DNA of 64,000 nt from Mugil cephalus (taxonomy: Eukaryota; Chordata; Actinopteri; Mugiliformes; Mugilidae). The stretch is taken from contig NC_061781.1 of assembly GCF_022458985.1 (NCBI RefSeq), positions 16,523,001 through 16,587,000 on the forward strand, in the 5' to 3' direction. Within the stretch, counting starts at the first letter, position 1. Each line of letters begins with the position of its first letter. Shown one piece after another: positions 46,136 through 58,699 of this stretch. The notes under the pieces are model-generated. The model worked only from the letters and a program-made list of their open reading frames with translations. It was not told the DNA's origin and made no database searches. The position numbers and the translations under genes were made by a program.

Positions 46136-48138
46136 TCTCTGGGGTTTGAAGCACATTAGTATTCATGGGGAAGAGGAGGCCACAGACAGCAGAGAAACAG
46201 AGGGACCAGACTGAGAGCAGCACACACAAACATGCACATGCATATACATAAATACACTGCATAAAAGCACACAAGCCCACACATACACATACATATATAT
46301 ATATCTTCTGTATTAGATGCTACACAGGGCCTAACCGCTCCTTGTGCTGACACCCACACAAACACTAAAGGCTCCATCTTGTCTAATATCTCCAGGTTGC
46401 ACACATTAATGTGGACAGAGGCCCTGAAAAGCCTCCCCGGAGACGGTTTAGCGGTCGAGGCCTCCGAAACCGCACGCACCCCTTCGCCCGGCCTCGGATC
46501 GAATCCCGGGCCTCAGAAGCGTCCCTCCCGTGTTTATCGCCGCTCCCCACCCCCCCCTCCCCCCCTTTTTCCTCCCTCCGTCTCTGTCAATAACGGCAGA
46601 GGAGACCGGAGGGCTGCGGATGACGTCTGCCCGTCTTCAAAAGACGGAAGAGACCGCAACAGCCACTGGTGAAACCTGCAGAGAGGAGCGGAGGGGAGTG
46701 CAGGTGATTCATTTTCGCTGTGGGTCGAGCGGGGCTGGGCCGAGCTCTGGGGAGAGGGCGGACGAAGGCGGAAAAAAGATTCCTGTCGAGTTGGAGGCCA
46801 CTTGCAAAACACCTCCGATGGTGGCAGGAGGAGAGCAGAGAGACGGAGAGGGAAGGGGAGGAAGAGGGAGAAGCAGCAACACTCTCTGGGTGTTCTATTC
46901 TTAGGCTCTCTCTCCTCAGACTTTGGGTGTATGTGTGTGTGTGTGTGTATTTGTGTGTGTGTGTGTGCGCACAAGCATGTGTGGGCGGGCAGGTGGTGTA
47001 CAGCTGACAGTTGATTTGCTGTGACACCAGACACACACTGGCTGCCTTGGACTCCCATGGCCTAGATATCAGAGTCTCCTGGAAGCCCCTCACACTCTGT
47101 TTCACACACACACACACGCACACACACACACTCTTTCTGTCTCCCGTTCCCCCTTTCTCTTAGACCTACATATCATTTTCACGATTGGCGAGCAGGTGGT
47201 TTCAACTGTCCTCAAGGGTTCGGGAGGGAACATGCAAGAGACAGAAAAAGTCAAAGGCAAAAAAAAAAAAAAGAAAGAAAAAAAAATTGGGAGGGAGAAA
47301 CAAACACAGAAGGGAAATGAAGAAAAAAAAAGAAAGAAAAGAAGGAGAGGAGCGATAAAGTGCGGGGAGCTGATGGAGTGAGAGGAAAGAAGAGAGTGAG
47401 ATCCCCATCATGTAAACAGAGTGAAGCACCGCATAGAGATGGAGGAGGCTGTTGCCATGGCGGCAGAGGCTGCATCCTTTTGTTAAAGATGTCACTCAGG
47501 GGGAATCAGGGCTAATGAGGAAGGACTTTGCGCCTGCGTGTGCGCGTGTCGGCGCGGGCGTTTCTTTTTTTTTTTTTTTTGGTCGCTGTGTATCTGAGCA
47601 ACGCGGTCTGCTGGTATTCTTGAGTGTTGGTGTTGTAATGGTTTCACTTCAGGGAATGACAAAGAAGGAGAAGAAGGAGAATGGGATGATAGCGGCCAAT
47701 GCAGTTAGAAGAGAAGAGGGGCGAGTGAGAAATTAAAAATAGAGGGGGGACGGAGTCAAGCAGGGGTTACACGGTCCATGTGGAGAAATGTCAATGTCAC
47801 TGGTGAGAAGGGCGCGAGGCGGCCGACGCTACAGATGTGTGTTTGTGCGTTGGACCCGACTCCATTGAGAATTAGGCAGAGGAAGTGTGTGTGTGTGTGT
47901 GTGTGTGTGAGCGCACGGTTTGGTGTGGCGCTGTGCTGCGTAGGTGGTTTGTTCTCCGTGCTCTTCATCTTGCTGCAAATTAGCGAAGAATCAAAGGGAA
48001 ACAGGTTTCATTTAATCCTACCCTCTCTGTCTCCCTCCGTCTCCCTTTCTTTTTCTCTCTTTCACTCTCTTGTCTCCCTGTCCTCAGCAAACAGCCTTGA
48101 GCCTCCCACAGAGTGAATGCAGACATCTGCCTGCACTT

Positions 48139-48172
<34 letters not shown>

Positions 48173-48924
48173 AGCCAACACACAAACACACACACACACA
48201 CATACGGAGCATTTGTTTCGCTGTCAGCACCATCATCAAAGAGAGCTAGAGAGGGGTCTTTGCGCCACTCTTCCCTTCTTCTTCTCCGTCTCCTCACTCC
48301 TTTTTTTTTCTTTTTCTCCACACACACACACACACACACACCCTCCCCTCCTCTCCCCTCTTTTCCTGATCTTCCTCTCCTTCCCTCTCTTCCTCTTCCT
48401 CTTCCTCTTCCTTTATAGACAGGGATAAATAATTTGATCTTGAGGGTTTTGAAATTCCACCACTCCGAGAGGCGTGACGTTAATCTTTTATTATCTGCTC
48501 TCTCATTCTTCCTCTCCCTTTCTTTCCCATTCCTTTTTCCCTCCTTATCTTTCACACACACCCCCCTCACACACACACACACACACACACACTTCCCACC
48601 CCCCTCCCACATCCAAACCCCCCCACCACCACCACCACCCTGTCCTTGCAGTATTCTAATGATTCATATTTCACATCCACTGCCTTTTCATTTAGCCTGT
48701 CTACACCGCTTCGGGGACAGCTACTCACGATCTTAATTGACTGAGGAGATATAGAGGGGTGGGGGGGGCCTGGCTATAGGTGGCAGAGGTAGCTAGCGCC
48801 ACCGTCCAACCCCTCCGCCCCCGCCCGCTCCCTCCCTCCTCCTCACACAAACAAACGTATATGCGCTCCGCGAGGGAGAAACTGGCGAGGACACAAAAAA
48901 AAAAAACTCATCAATGCACGGGCA

Positions 48925-48985
48925 GGCATGCAGATTTGCACCCTGTGGTAATTAAGCTGTCGATTTTTCTTAGGGTCAAGGGAGT
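48925..48985. promoter_or_regulatory. candidate conserved non-coding element
   Basis: A unique AT-rich island (TGCAGATTTGCA, GTGGTAATTAAGCTGTCGAT) between repeats, with a homeodomain-type TAATTA core and an octamer-like half site. This is an inference from composition and motif content; no alignment was done. Confidence 0.3.
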
Positions 48986-49989
48986 GACGCAGGAGAGCTG
49001 GGCAGAAATGATGATGTGAGGGAAAGGATGCAAAGAAGAGGAGCAACGTGAGGACTCGCTCCCTCCCTTTCTCCTCACCTCTCTCCACTCCCTCCCTCCT
49101 CCCCTGACGGCCCCCCCCCCCCCCTTCCAACCCATCTCTCTGTCTGTCTGTGCCTCTCTTTGATCTCAGCCTCTGTCCCACACTGCATATTAAGATGCCC
49201 GGGCCCTGTTTGGTATTCCGAGGCGGGCACTGAGATGCCAGTCTCCATATCCTCTCCTCGCTTCTCTGTGAAAGAGAGCAAAAACCCCTCTGTCTGTCTC
49301 AAGATGCTTATCCCGCTAAATGGGTCTGAAATAGCTGGAGAACAGGGCGGGGGAGCGGTGGCGGCGGCAGGGTAGAGGGAGATGCACGGAGGGGGGAAAA
49401 GAGGGCGGGCGGTAGGGGGGGGGAGTAATAGACACACCACAGACTGAGGGTGGTGGTGGTGGTGGTGGTGGTGGTGGTGGTGGCGGTGGGGGTGAGAGAA
49501 GAGGGGTAAGGCAAGAGAAGCGGAGTGATGGGGCTGATTTTAGCTGAGAGGATAATTAAACGCTATTATCACAATGGGCCAGTAATACAGCCAGCCCGAA
49601 CATGGAGGAGCCAGCCCTCCCATGTTTGCTACACTAAAAGGAGGGAGGAAGAAATGAGGGAGGAAGTAGGCAGAGGAGAGGGAAGCACAGATTAATAGGC
49701 GGAGGAAGAGCAGGAGAAACAGAGGGAGGGAGGGAGGAAGACAGAGACGCGCTGAGGGGGGGAGAGAGAGAGAGGGAGAGAGAGAGGGAGAGTGGGAGAC
49801 AGACGGCAAAATAGGCAAACAGAATTAGAAAGGGAGAATGAGTGGGAGAGTTTAGTGGTGGGGTGATTGCTCAGTGTTTGGGATTAGCATGACTCTCTCT
49901 CTCTCTCTTTCCTTCTATATGTATCTCCCTCTTTTTTTCTCTCTTCCTTTCTTTCTTTCATTCTTTCGCTCCCTGCCTCTCCTTCCATA

Positions 49990-50090
49990 AGCCCTGGGGA
50001 TGGCACAGCTTTAGTTAAACTGCTCTATTAAACGGCGCCTGCTGAGAAAATCAAATTATAACTTCCTTTAATCAGCGAGTATCAGTGGCC
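49990..50090. promoter_or_regulatory. candidate conserved non-coding element
   Basis: A unique island with TAGTTAAACTG, TCAAATTATAACTTCC and TTTAATCAGCG, between CT- and CA-repeats. It has the look of a vertebrate developmental enhancer core, but this is not demonstrated. Confidence 0.28.
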
Positions 50091-50116
50091 CACACAGGAG
50101 CAGTCGGCTCTGACAG

Positions 50117-50160
<44 letters not shown>

Positions 50161-51284
50161 GAAAGAGAAAGAGAGAGACTGTGACTGGAGACCTGAGGGA
50201 GGCCGATATGAACCTGTCTCCCGTCTGCTTCGGTTCCCATGGCAACAAGATAGAGTGAGGGGGAATATGGGTTGTGGAATGTCTGCATCCATCGTTTCCT
50301 CTCGGTAAGCATTCATACACAAAGATAGGAGAGAGGAGAGAGGAGGAGGAGGAGGAGGAGGAGGAGGAGGAGGAGAATATGCCCTTTTCTGTTTGCGGCG
50401 TCTTGAGCGCGCACCCTTGCACAACTCTTACCTTCTGCAATGTGTCTGCCACATGGCCTGCGTGACCTGCAGCAAGCGGCGCCATAAAATAAGGACACGC
50501 AGCACCAGCTCTGATGGTGTACTCGAGTATTTTTTTACTTCACCACTTTCATGCAACATCTTGGCTCCTTTGGGCTTCACTCGGCGTTACCCCCGTTACC
50601 ACTCCAAAACCATTACATTTATATTGTTAAATCGTTTTCCCAATTACATAATTACTTTTGTGCAGACAAAGTTAATTGCCGCCCGGATTATGTTCATTGG
50701 CCTGCATCTATATTCCACAGTTATGTCTGTTGGTTGGGTTTTCGGCAAACAACGGCGCTTCGTTTAAAGCCGGAGCGGAAACTCCCTGATTCTTTTAATT
50801 TTCACGAATTATTGGTATCATTAAACACCATAAGGCCACTATCTGGTCCTAACTCTAGGCAGGTGCTTTGACTTCTTGAGAATAACCAGAAATAGTTTAA
50901 TAATGCATAGTGCTAGATTGGATAGTCCACCAATGAACATTGTCGCGATAGAGTCTGTTTAAGGCTCATATAAACATCTCAAATACATAAAAGTGCAAAG
51001 TTGCAAAAAGAAAACTGTGCAACCAGACTTATTTTCTTCTTCTTTACCACCTCGTAAATCACCTCAGAACCCCTTAGATTTATCTCGTGACGCGGTTGTT
51101 TCGACCCGTATGCTAGAAATTAGTGGACTAATCTAAATAACTGTATCTATAGCGTTAAAAACAAGCTGCACCTCGAGGATTTTCAATGCCGACGTTGTAC
51201 TCGGAGTATCTTTACATTGTTGTACTGATGGTTTTTATTTAAAGTAACTGATCTCCCTCCGCGCGGCCTGAGCTCTGTTCTTGT

Positions 51285-51500
51285 TGTCACCACTAAGGCC
51301 ATATAAGCGTAATGAACTTGTTGCAGTCATAAATCCTTCTCGTTAGGAGGCGATGTAATCGCTCTCGCCTCTGATTAGTCATTAACAGTCCAGTTAGTGA
51401 AATGGTGAGACGCAGGTGGGTGGGCAACTGCTTGCATCTCCAGGGTCTGCCTCGACTCGTTAATGATCAGTTAATTAACATTGTTTCAGTCCTCCAGCTT
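51285..51500. promoter_or_regulatory. candidate conserved non-coding element
   Basis: A non-repetitive segment with a GTCATAAA caudal-type motif, GATTAGTCATTAAC, CGCAGGTGGGTGG (E-box) and GATCAGTTAATTAACATTG. The density of homeodomain-like cores suggests an enhancer; this is inference. Confidence 0.3.
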
Positions 51501-51754
51501 GTTTACACTCACCTGCCATGGGGAAGAGTCAGAAAACACTGCTGTAGGGGACAGTAAACACAGCGAGGAGGAGGGGTGGGAGAAAAAAAGACAGCGGCAC
51601 GGGAGAAAATGAGCTGAGAAGATGCTGAAACTTATAATTGCATTAGGATGATGTTCTCTAAAAAGTTCAACTTCAACAAGATAAATACAGAAGTCTAGAA
51701 ATAGACGGACAGGTGGTGTAAGTGAGGAGACGAGACTAGACCAAGTGGTAGCAT

Positions 51755-51900
51755 CTCAGTGCATCAGCCATCATTAGGGATCTCTGAGGCAGCGCTTGTC
51801 TCTGTTACTCATAGCAACACTGCATACCATGATAATAGACTGACTGATGATTGGTCAGACTGCCACGCTCCGGTAAGTGACCTCACTGCTGTGTGAGTGA
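51755..51900. promoter_or_regulatory. candidate conserved non-coding element
   Basis: A unique segment with GCATCAGCCATCATTAGGGA, TACTCATAGCAACACTGCAT (RFX-like GCAAC) and GACTGATGATTGGTCAGACT (CCAAT/PBX-like). No reading frame. A regulatory role is inferred only. Confidence 0.3.
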
Positions 51901-54239
51901 GCTCACTGTCTCAGTATTTTGATAACCCCCCCCCCCCCCCCAGCCCTGCTCTTTTCTCGGCATCGCCACCAAACCTGTTAATGAACTAACTCAAATGCGA
52001 CCAGTTTCTTCTCCTGCCGGGAGCTCTGAGGGCGCACGGACTCGCCCGCTCCCCAACCTTTTCAAACCTCCCACGGCTGCTCATTTTAACTGCATCTGTT
52101 TTCAGAGGGCTCTCTTAATAGCCTACGTTTTAATTTGTCACAGTTGCCATCGTTATCCATAAAATGCAACGCGCTTCCAAACCAACCGCTTCTTCCTTTC
52201 CTTCTGCGTCTGCAGTGTGTCTCCCCAGCATAAGACTGTTTATCGAAGCTTTAAATAATGCAGATGGTAATATGATAAGTGAACAGTCGATGTTGCTGTC
52301 CTGCTCGAACGCGCGCGCGCACGAGGATGCACGCGCATCCACACGTGCAGGCGCAACACCGAGGGCTTCCAGCGAAATAAATACGATTGAGTTGTCCCCC
52401 TGTTGTTTAAAAGTAGCGTAGGACAGAATCTGGATTTTGTTCTCCCGCTTGCAAAGTACTCTGGGTTAGTCATGCCAGAGACTCGCAGTGTTGGAGAGCC
52501 AGAACATCGACCTGAAGAGCTTTGCTAGTGTGCATGTCTAATGCAACCCAGTCTGGGAATACTGCCAGTCTACTGTTACTCCACCAGTGGGGTTTATCAT
52601 ACACACATGCACACACCCACACGCTTATATATCCGCACACACACACACACAACCGGAGAGAAGAGGGAGTGTATGTGCAGGAGAGACAGAGAGAGCGAGA
52701 CAGAGCCTTGTGGTGTGTCACTGATCTCAGCTAGCATGCACAAACATGTCCGACGTAGCCATGGCCTGCTTGTCAAAAGTCACAAATATGCAGCTCTCAT
52801 CCCATGATTTTGTGTCCTACATACAGAATGTCATCGCGCACCGCTCACAGCCCGTAAAAGGCTCCAACCTCGCCGGTGCTCTACAGTTGTGTGTGCCGAG
52901 ATGCAAAGATTCATTCTGCGTGGTATCTAACACGCCTAAAAAGAAAGGGGGAAAGAAAGGAAGTGTCAGCCGAAGCAGAAACAAGTACTCTGCATAAAGA
53001 GCTACGTTAGGTAGTTTAAGTAATAAGTGAGCAAAATGTTAAAAACTGCAGGCGGCCAGTGCTTTAAAGTGGGGGTTCAGGTTTTATTTATTTTTTTCTG
53101 TCTTCTGTGATTGGAGAATAAATGTATTCTGAAATGCTATGGATTAATTGAGCAAAAGAAGCGTTGCTGCTAACGCAAATCTAGTGGCACACACCACGTC
53201 TTAAAAGCTCAATAGACTCCCGGATACGTCCTTGTGCGTTTAAACCGCCATGCGCACAAAACAGAGCCTTCACCCTTCGAACTGCCTCTTGAAGAAGAAT
53301 GCTTTCACTTTGCAAAAACATCTTCATTTCGAGACTCTAAATCATTTCTCTCTCAGAGAGAAGAGCCAGAACGCACACGCGCACACACGCAGACACACAC
53401 ACAAACGTGTGCACGTGCGCTTACAATCAGCCCAGTTAATAATGTGTGCACTTAACCACCAATTCATTCAATCCCCAGTTGTCTTGATTATACATTTGGG
53501 TTATATTTGAAATGTATCTTGATTAAATATTGAGAAGGACCACTCTCACATTGCATCTCCTTAATGTTTCACTCTTCCTCTGAGGCTTGTGATAGTCACT
53601 GTGTGATAAGTGTTTCTGTGTGTGCACACTGTAGCTGAACATCATTTTATTTATCAAGTGGCATCGGTCTATTTTTTAATGTCATTAGCTACTTTGTCTC
53701 ATCGTGAACACGATTAAATCTTTTTCTCCAGTTGAGGAAAAAAAATGAAGGTCATTTTAGAGACAAAACTCGACAAATTATGTCTGAACGTATTAGTCTT
53801 TATTTTATGTTGTATTAAATTAGAAAATTCCCTGCATTGTTGATGACCATAATATGAGTATAACAGGAGTCTAGTCTTTCAGAATAACACAATGCAGTTC
53901 AGCAGCACCACAAGCTGCAGCCTCCTGCTTATATGCATATTATATATATATCTATGCATCCATTCAATATAAGCTTAAAACTGATAATATGTGATGTGAT
54001 GATCGGTTTACTTTATAGTGTATTTATGGGCATACACACGAGGGATTTCTATTCTGATTATGAACATTTTCCACATGAAAATGTTTCAATTTCAGATTTT
54101 CACTAAATTAAACTTATCTTCTTATTCATTCCCTATTTTTGTTCAAATGTATTTTTAGTGCTGCACTATTAAGCGCACATGACATTCAAACCCTGAGAAC
54201 TTTCAATCTTTCATAAAGTTACAGAAATAACCAGACATG

Positions 54240-54370
54240 CCCTCCTCCTCCTCGATTGGATGTTAGAGAACCATGCAGTAGGTGGACTGGGGCAGCTTAC
54301 TCTTCTGATGGAGTACGCTGGCGACCGATTGCGAAATTACAATATTCAAAGATATTATGTCTCAGTTCAC
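54240..54370. promoter_or_regulatory. candidate conserved non-coding element
   Basis: A unique segment (CGATTGGATGTTAGAGAACC ... GGGGCAGCTTACTCTTCTGA) without simple repeats or open frame. It stands out from the AT-rich flanks. Inference only. Confidence 0.25.
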
Positions 54371-55039
54371 TAGGCATCAGAAGCTTTCCTGAGCCTATGC
54401 GGCAGTGAACTCGGTTGTATAATGTATTCTGATGCTCTGAAAATACTTTTTCACGTCAGAAAAAAATAACCCTATGATAATCAGGGTTATTTTGAGTTGC
54501 ACTCGGTTGCATAGGTTGCGCACTGGAGATATGGATATGAAAGATAGACATTTGTCATACTTGGTTGCATCCTGGGAAATGTAGGCTCTGTGCATTTTGC
54601 AGCTTGATGCTTATTTTGCATCAAACACACAACAAAAAAAATAGTTTTTCAACCTATATTGGCTTCATAGAAGTGTAGGCATTTAGTGTAAATACAAATG
54701 GAGCTAAGTAAGTGACTTAAAGACACTTTAACAAAGCTGCTGCTTAACGAACAGTTTCATTTTGAACAAAAAATTAAAAATTAAAGATCCAAGTTGTAAA
54801 AACACTAGGCTTTGTTGAACAGTTAGAGTAGTTATATATACTGTAGTTATATCAGTATTAACAGCTGGATCTATACTACCTTAAGTTAGATTCCCAAAGT
54901 GACATCTTGAACTGTGTGTGGAAAAAAAAAACATGTATGGTTAAAGCAGCTGGAAAATAAAACATTTCCATCAACTAAAAAAAGATGTCGATTCGACTAA
55001 TCGGTTAGCTAACCGGGCACAAAGGGTGCACGAGCACTT

Positions 55040-55528
55040 CAAACTATTTCCTGACAACTTCCACAAAGTTTGATGCTTGGCTACGCCTACGTGTGCATTG
55101 ACGTGGGGAAGTTCCAGGTACTACTACTGTTCTGAAAGTGTTACTCTGCACACTGAAAAGCATATTTTTTTGAATACGAGCGTGTCCTCTCCTTCGGGTT
55201 TGCGTGCATCTTCGCCGAATTTGCCGTGCCACATGGAGCCGGACATTGGCGTCTCTCGGCTGAGTCCGACACTGGCACACAGACCTGACCTAGAATTGCT
55301 ACTTAGAATTTGGGCTAAACCATCGCGCTGGAACGGAGGGGGGGTGTGAGCGACGACAGGAAATCTTGACTGGGATGTAATGGAGTAGGACCACTGGAAA
55401 TCTCGGGCGAAAGGGGGGGAGACGTATTCCTATTTTATAATGTTGCCGTGAAAATGTTGTGATTTGATAAGTGTGCGGGTGTTAATTCGTCGCCCGGGAA
55501 GAGCGGAAATTAAGCCAACATCCCAGGT
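55040..55528 (+). other. possible non-coding first exon and CpG-rich promoter region
   Basis: The stretch 55040-55530 has more CpG than its flanks and ends in AACATCCCAG then GTGAGTGT, a near-perfect splice donor at 55529. No long frame precedes it. It could be the first, untranslated exon of a + strand gene beyond the window. A transcription start was not identified. Confidence 0.35.
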
Positions 55529-55735
55529 GAGTGTTCCCCTTTTTCGCATCTAGCTGGAAAGTGTCGGTAGCACGGCTCGCCTCCTGGCAGCGGGCACACG
55601 CGGGTCCTCCTCCCGGGGACATCTCACTCCGGTATCCGTTCTTCTCTGCCTCTGTCCCCGAAGGCTGCCTACCTAAACCCACGTCGCGTCTGGCCTGGCA
55701 GACAGCGAGCACAATTTGAACCGTAAACGCCGTTT

Positions 55736-55786
55736 TTGTTTTTTTTTTTTTTTTTTTTTGTTTTTGTTTTTTTTTTTTTTTTTTTG
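55736..55786. repeat. poly(T) tract
   Basis: About 50 bp of T with two G interruptions. A second T-tract lies at about 56228-56258. Confidence 0.9.
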
Positions 55787-56225
55787 GTGTTTTTTGCCAC
55801 CCACCCTCCAGCGCAACAAAAGCGGATTATTCACGATGTTTTCGGCGTGGTGTGAAACCCGCGGAGAAATATTGGTTTTTACCCCATTATACTGGAGGAC
55901 CGCCCGTGCTTCGTGAAAATGAAAAAGGGATACAATGCAGCATGCATGTTCTGCATTCTTCGGGAGCGCCACACCGTTGGTATTGTATTTCCCCTTTATT
56001 TAAATAAAAATGTGTTTGGGTATGATTTTATAAACGCGTAGCGAGATTACAGGCCTCTGCTGGTGATTGTGTCGGCCAGCCCTATCATCTGCCGAGCGAT
56101 TTAATTGTTACATTGTTAACGGAGCGAGCACAACTTGGAAATGAAGGTTTGCCCAAGGCGGGCCTGAGTTGTTTTATTAACAAACAAAGCCCTGAAATGA
56201 ATCCCATCTTGTATGTGTGTGTTTT

Positions 56226-56258
<33 letters not shown>

Positions 56259-57096
56259 GTGAGTGTGCGCGCGTGTGTGTGTGCGTGTATGTGTATGTGA
56301 GCGTGCGTGTGTGCGCTTGTGGCCGACGTCGTTGTTCTTCGCCTCCGAGCCGCCGTCCACTGCCTCCCTCTTCGGGGAAGACTTTGTTTGCGCTGGCCGA
56401 GGCTCCATGAATGCGAGTGCTGAAGTCCTCCCTTCCCTCCCCCCACCTCCACCACCAGCAACACCACCTCCACCAGCACCACCACCACCACCGCCACCTC
56501 CACCACCAGTTCTCTGGCGAAACAGGAACAACTTCTTTTAGGAAAAAGGAAAAAAAAAAAAAAAAAGTTCCTGGAGTTTTCAAGCGCCATGGAATTACTT
56601 TGTCCGCCAAGAGTTGTCCAGTGAGGCGCTGAGATTTCAGAAGGGGGGGGAGAAAGTCTAGTCCCTGAAGCCGCTGTGTGCTTTAGGTTTATTTGCAGGG
56701 TTTTTTTTTTTTGCTTTGTACATGTCTGTGTGTATTTTAGGGACGACTTCCTCGAGTAGGCCCGTTTGCGAGTAACTTGTGGCATTGTGCTACCTTTGGC
56801 AAGAACCAGAGAGAGAGAGCAGCTAAACAGTGTGTTCACTCTTTTACATTTTTACCAATCTGGTTTAACTTGACTCGTGAGTGGAGTGGAGTGGAGTGGA
56901 GGGGTGGAAAAGAAAATAATAAATAAATCCACAGGTCTTGGAGCGGAAAGTTAAAGGCATCAAGTCACCTGGGAATCCAGGGAGCTCGCTCGCTTTTCGT
57001 GCCTTTTATCAAACAAATGGGTGCAAATAGTTAGTTTCTGTTTATTTTAACATTTTGCACAGATTAGAAAAAATTCCGAGACGTGTGTTTAACATG

Positions 57097-57119
57097 TGGG
57101 GGGGGGGGGGGGGGGGGTT
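57097..57119. repeat. poly(G) run
   Basis: A single run of about 20 consecutive G on the + strand. It may be hard to sequence and its length should not be trusted. Confidence 0.85.
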
Positions 57120-57660
57120 TAATGAGATCTCAGCACCTTGACCTGGTCCTGTTTTCCGGAGTGACTTTGCGGCGAAGGCTTCAGTGTGTTTGCCGTTGAC
57201 AGTTTTAGCTACCAGTTGCTCAGACCGAACCAAAGACCGTCCTCTTTTTGTGCAGGTCTCTCTTCAATTGCTAGGCAACACTGCCGGTGTGCCGTTAATG
57301 CATATCTGTTGCGTTGCCTTTGTGCCGTTTCGTATTATATGGCTTTTCCCGTGCTCACTACTTCTGAGAGAAAGTCGCCTAGGATGAAGAGTAGGCGAGG
57401 AGCCTCTTCGTGGAGTATCACAGGCCGCCTTGTACTCCCTCATGTGTACACCAGTCGATAACTGAAGTATAAATGAGTGTCTGGGTTAAAAAGGCGCGCG
57501 TGCACTGTTACCGGAGCCCCTAATGACCCCTGCCTTGCGCCGGTTATGTGTTTAGTACACGCTGGTCTTGTCAACACGGACGACTGAGTGCTTTTCCTTG
57601 CCCCGCTCGCTTGTCTGGCGCTTCACCCGATGAGCAAAGTTCTTCTCCCTCTGTTTCCAG

Positions 57661-57828
57661 GTGTGAATGACTTGTGGCTGTAGGTTGTCGTGAGTGGGCC
57701 CGGGTTCCTGCACAGCCTCCGTGGCTGACTGGGAGGAGTCGAGTGGAGAACAGACATCAGTGCCCAGGGGACCTGAGGCCTGGTTCTCCATATGAGGCCC
57801 TGCTGAAAGGGCAGGGGGGCTTCTGAGG
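57661..57828 (+). other. possible non-coding internal exon
   Basis: A 168-bp segment is bounded by a strong acceptor (CTCCCTCTGTTTCCAG, ending 57660) and a donor (TCTGAG then GTAACC). All + strand frames contain stops and any ATG is short, so it would be 5' UTR. With the donor at 55529 it forms a consistent two-exon + strand leader. This is motif-based inference. Confidence 0.35.
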
Positions 57829-58699
57829 TAACCCAGCTCAACTCCTTTTTTTAAAAAAATATTTTTTTATTACTATTTGTTTTGCTTCACACTGTATCAC
57901 ACACACTTTTGAGACACACACGACAGACTGCATATAAATACCCCTATTCCTTTCGTTAACATGGAGCGAATACCACAACACATGGCAGGATCAGGATCAT
58001 AAGGGCTGTGCAGGAAATCGCTCTATACGTGCAGCAGTTTGTTAAATCCTCGTGAATTCCTGAAGCGTGTTATGTTTTTTATAAATCCCAAAATAATGTC
58101 CATGAAAGTGTTTACGTCTCACCGCACGGACGTGTGACCGAGTGAACAAGGCACCCGATTTTTGGACACAGTCTCTTTGTTTAAGATGCCCATGTTTCTG
58201 TTTTTTTTGTCTATCATTTCATGCATTTTCCACATTTTAATTTTCAATTTTTATTTTTTTAATGCATCGGCCATCTCGGCGTAGCAACAAACGCGGATAT
58301 CAAAGACTAACCGGTGCCACAAATTGATAGCTTAACGCTCCCGTGACGCGACCGTAACAAAGCCAGGCGCGGGCTCTTCCCAATGTTGGTCACTATCTGT
58401 TTGACATTTATCTGCGGAAGTGCCCGCATTCTGATGAGAGACGCTTGAATCGTGGAGCAGTTGCACCGTTCAGCCGCTGCTGATGCTCTCGGGGGGGGGG
58501 ACTGGACTATCAGCGCTGTGTTTGGTCTCATCCTCTGATCTGCACACGCTGAGGACACGCCGCGGTCAGGGCGCTCTCACTGAGAACGCCGCCGCGCGCT
58601 GTTTGTTTGTCCGTCTGCTATCTAGTCCGGCGCGTGTTAAACCCAAAACCACAGCCGAGGTGAAGGATGCGGGGAAATGGATATTGATGTGAAGCGGCA

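Larger units (their letters stand above)
44150..50400. repeat. simple-sequence-dense block
   Basis: Microsatellites alternate every few hundred bases. Examples are (GT)n at 44243-44263, (CT)n at 44308-44340, (GCGT)n near 44745-44763, (GT)n at 46929-46970, (CA)n at 47103-47130, (GT)n at 47885-47909, (CT)n at 48140-48170, (CA)n at 48320-48341 and 48569-48591, (GGT)n at 49447-49490, (CA)n at 50120-50154 and (GGA)n at 50338-50376. Long open frames here (for example 44552-43788 minus and 46280-45549 minus) are low-complexity and follow from the repeats. Short unique, AT-rich islands lie between them. Confidence 0.85.

Noticed and set aside
45549-46280. 243-codon minus-strand open frame
   Set aside because: It is the translation of the pyrimidine strand of the polypurine tract (Ser/Pro/Leu only). 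Low complexity explains the absence of stops.
56177-56839. 220-codon and overlapping 164- and 148-codon minus-strand frames
   Set aside because: Three overlapping frames are all driven by poly(T), GT and (CCA)n repeats, with no conserved features.
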